A DNA stretch of 64,000 bases from Breviolum minutum Mf 1.05b.01 (lineage: Eukaryota > Sar > Dinophyceae > Suessiales > Symbiodiniaceae): assembly GCA_000507305.1 (NCBI GenBank), contig DF239800.1, forward strand, positions 129,542 to 193,541. The letters run 5' to 3'. Shown in pieces: positions 63,970-64,000 of this stretch. The notes under the pieces are model-generated. The model had not been told where the DNA came from. It saw nothing but the letters and a program-made list of their open reading frames with translations, and ran no database searches. The first letter of the stretch is position 1, and each line of letters begins with the position of its first letter. The translations under genes and the position numbers were made by a program.

Positions 63970-64000
63970 GGGTGATGCTGTTGATGGGAAGAAATCCTGC
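63970..64000. repeat. Left end of a family-2 element, cut by the window edge
   Basis: GATGCTGTTGATGGGAAGAA then ATCCTGC is the family's left arm. The rest lies beyond the window. Confidence 0.75.

Overview
This window looks like nuclear DNA of a flagellated, intron-rich protist. No frame carries a long uninterrupted gene. Coding sequence instead appears as short open stretches of about 40 to 390 nt, bounded by AG acceptors and GT donors, and occasionally by GC and apparently GA donors. I could identify four stretches at family level: a SWEET/MtN3 sugar transporter (23.4-32.6 kb), one exon like the start of the ciliary WD-repeat protein CFAP57 (62.7 kb), a probable PLAT-domain exon (43.1 kb) and a Cys2-Cys2 zinc-finger-like exon (15.3 kb). 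A dinoflagellate or a close relative fits best, because of the GC donors, the fragmented genes and the very many short inverted-repeat elements inside introns. This placement is inference, and other introner-bearing protists remain possible.

The most striking feature is a dense population of about 100-nt elements with terminal inverted repeats, in at least six families that recur across the window. Several fill an intron exactly, or nearly so, and their ends supply the splice donor or acceptor. Clear cases are 45071-45183, 20168-20298, 54332-54441 and 19861-19967. Elements that form only one end of an intron lie at 1108, 9826, 22068, 35853, 39478, 52449, 54058 and 60996. They behave like introners, meaning DNA-transposon-like elements that create introns.

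Layout. 0.3-5.3 kb: plus-strand gene of unknown function (gene A). 6.9-11.0 kb: plus-strand gene B. 12.6-15.8 kb: plus-strand exons, including the zinc-finger-like exon. 17-21.6 kb: plus-strand exons, some cysteine-rich, with clear ends at 20308 and 21572. 22.1-22.2 kb: a minus-strand exon. 23.4-32.6 kb: the SWEET gene. 32.5-34.0 kb: a tandem duplication of its 3' end. 35.4-40.8 kb: three plus-strand genes or gene fragments. 41.5-44.3 kb: plus-strand gene with the PLAT-like exon. 45.0-46.4 kb: a fully phase-consistent five-exon gene. 47-56.5 kb: more plus-strand exons, a compact minus-strand single-exon gene at 50.1-50.5 kb and a two-exon gene at 51.3-51.6 kb. 56.9-64 kb: further plus-strand exons, an acidic repeat exon interrupted by an assembly gap, and the CFAP57-like exon.

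Exon calls come from reading frames, splice dinucleotides and phase agreement between neighbouring exons. Where two frames or both strands are open I say so. I saw no rRNA, tRNA, CRISPR array, bacterial operon signal or autonomous transposase.
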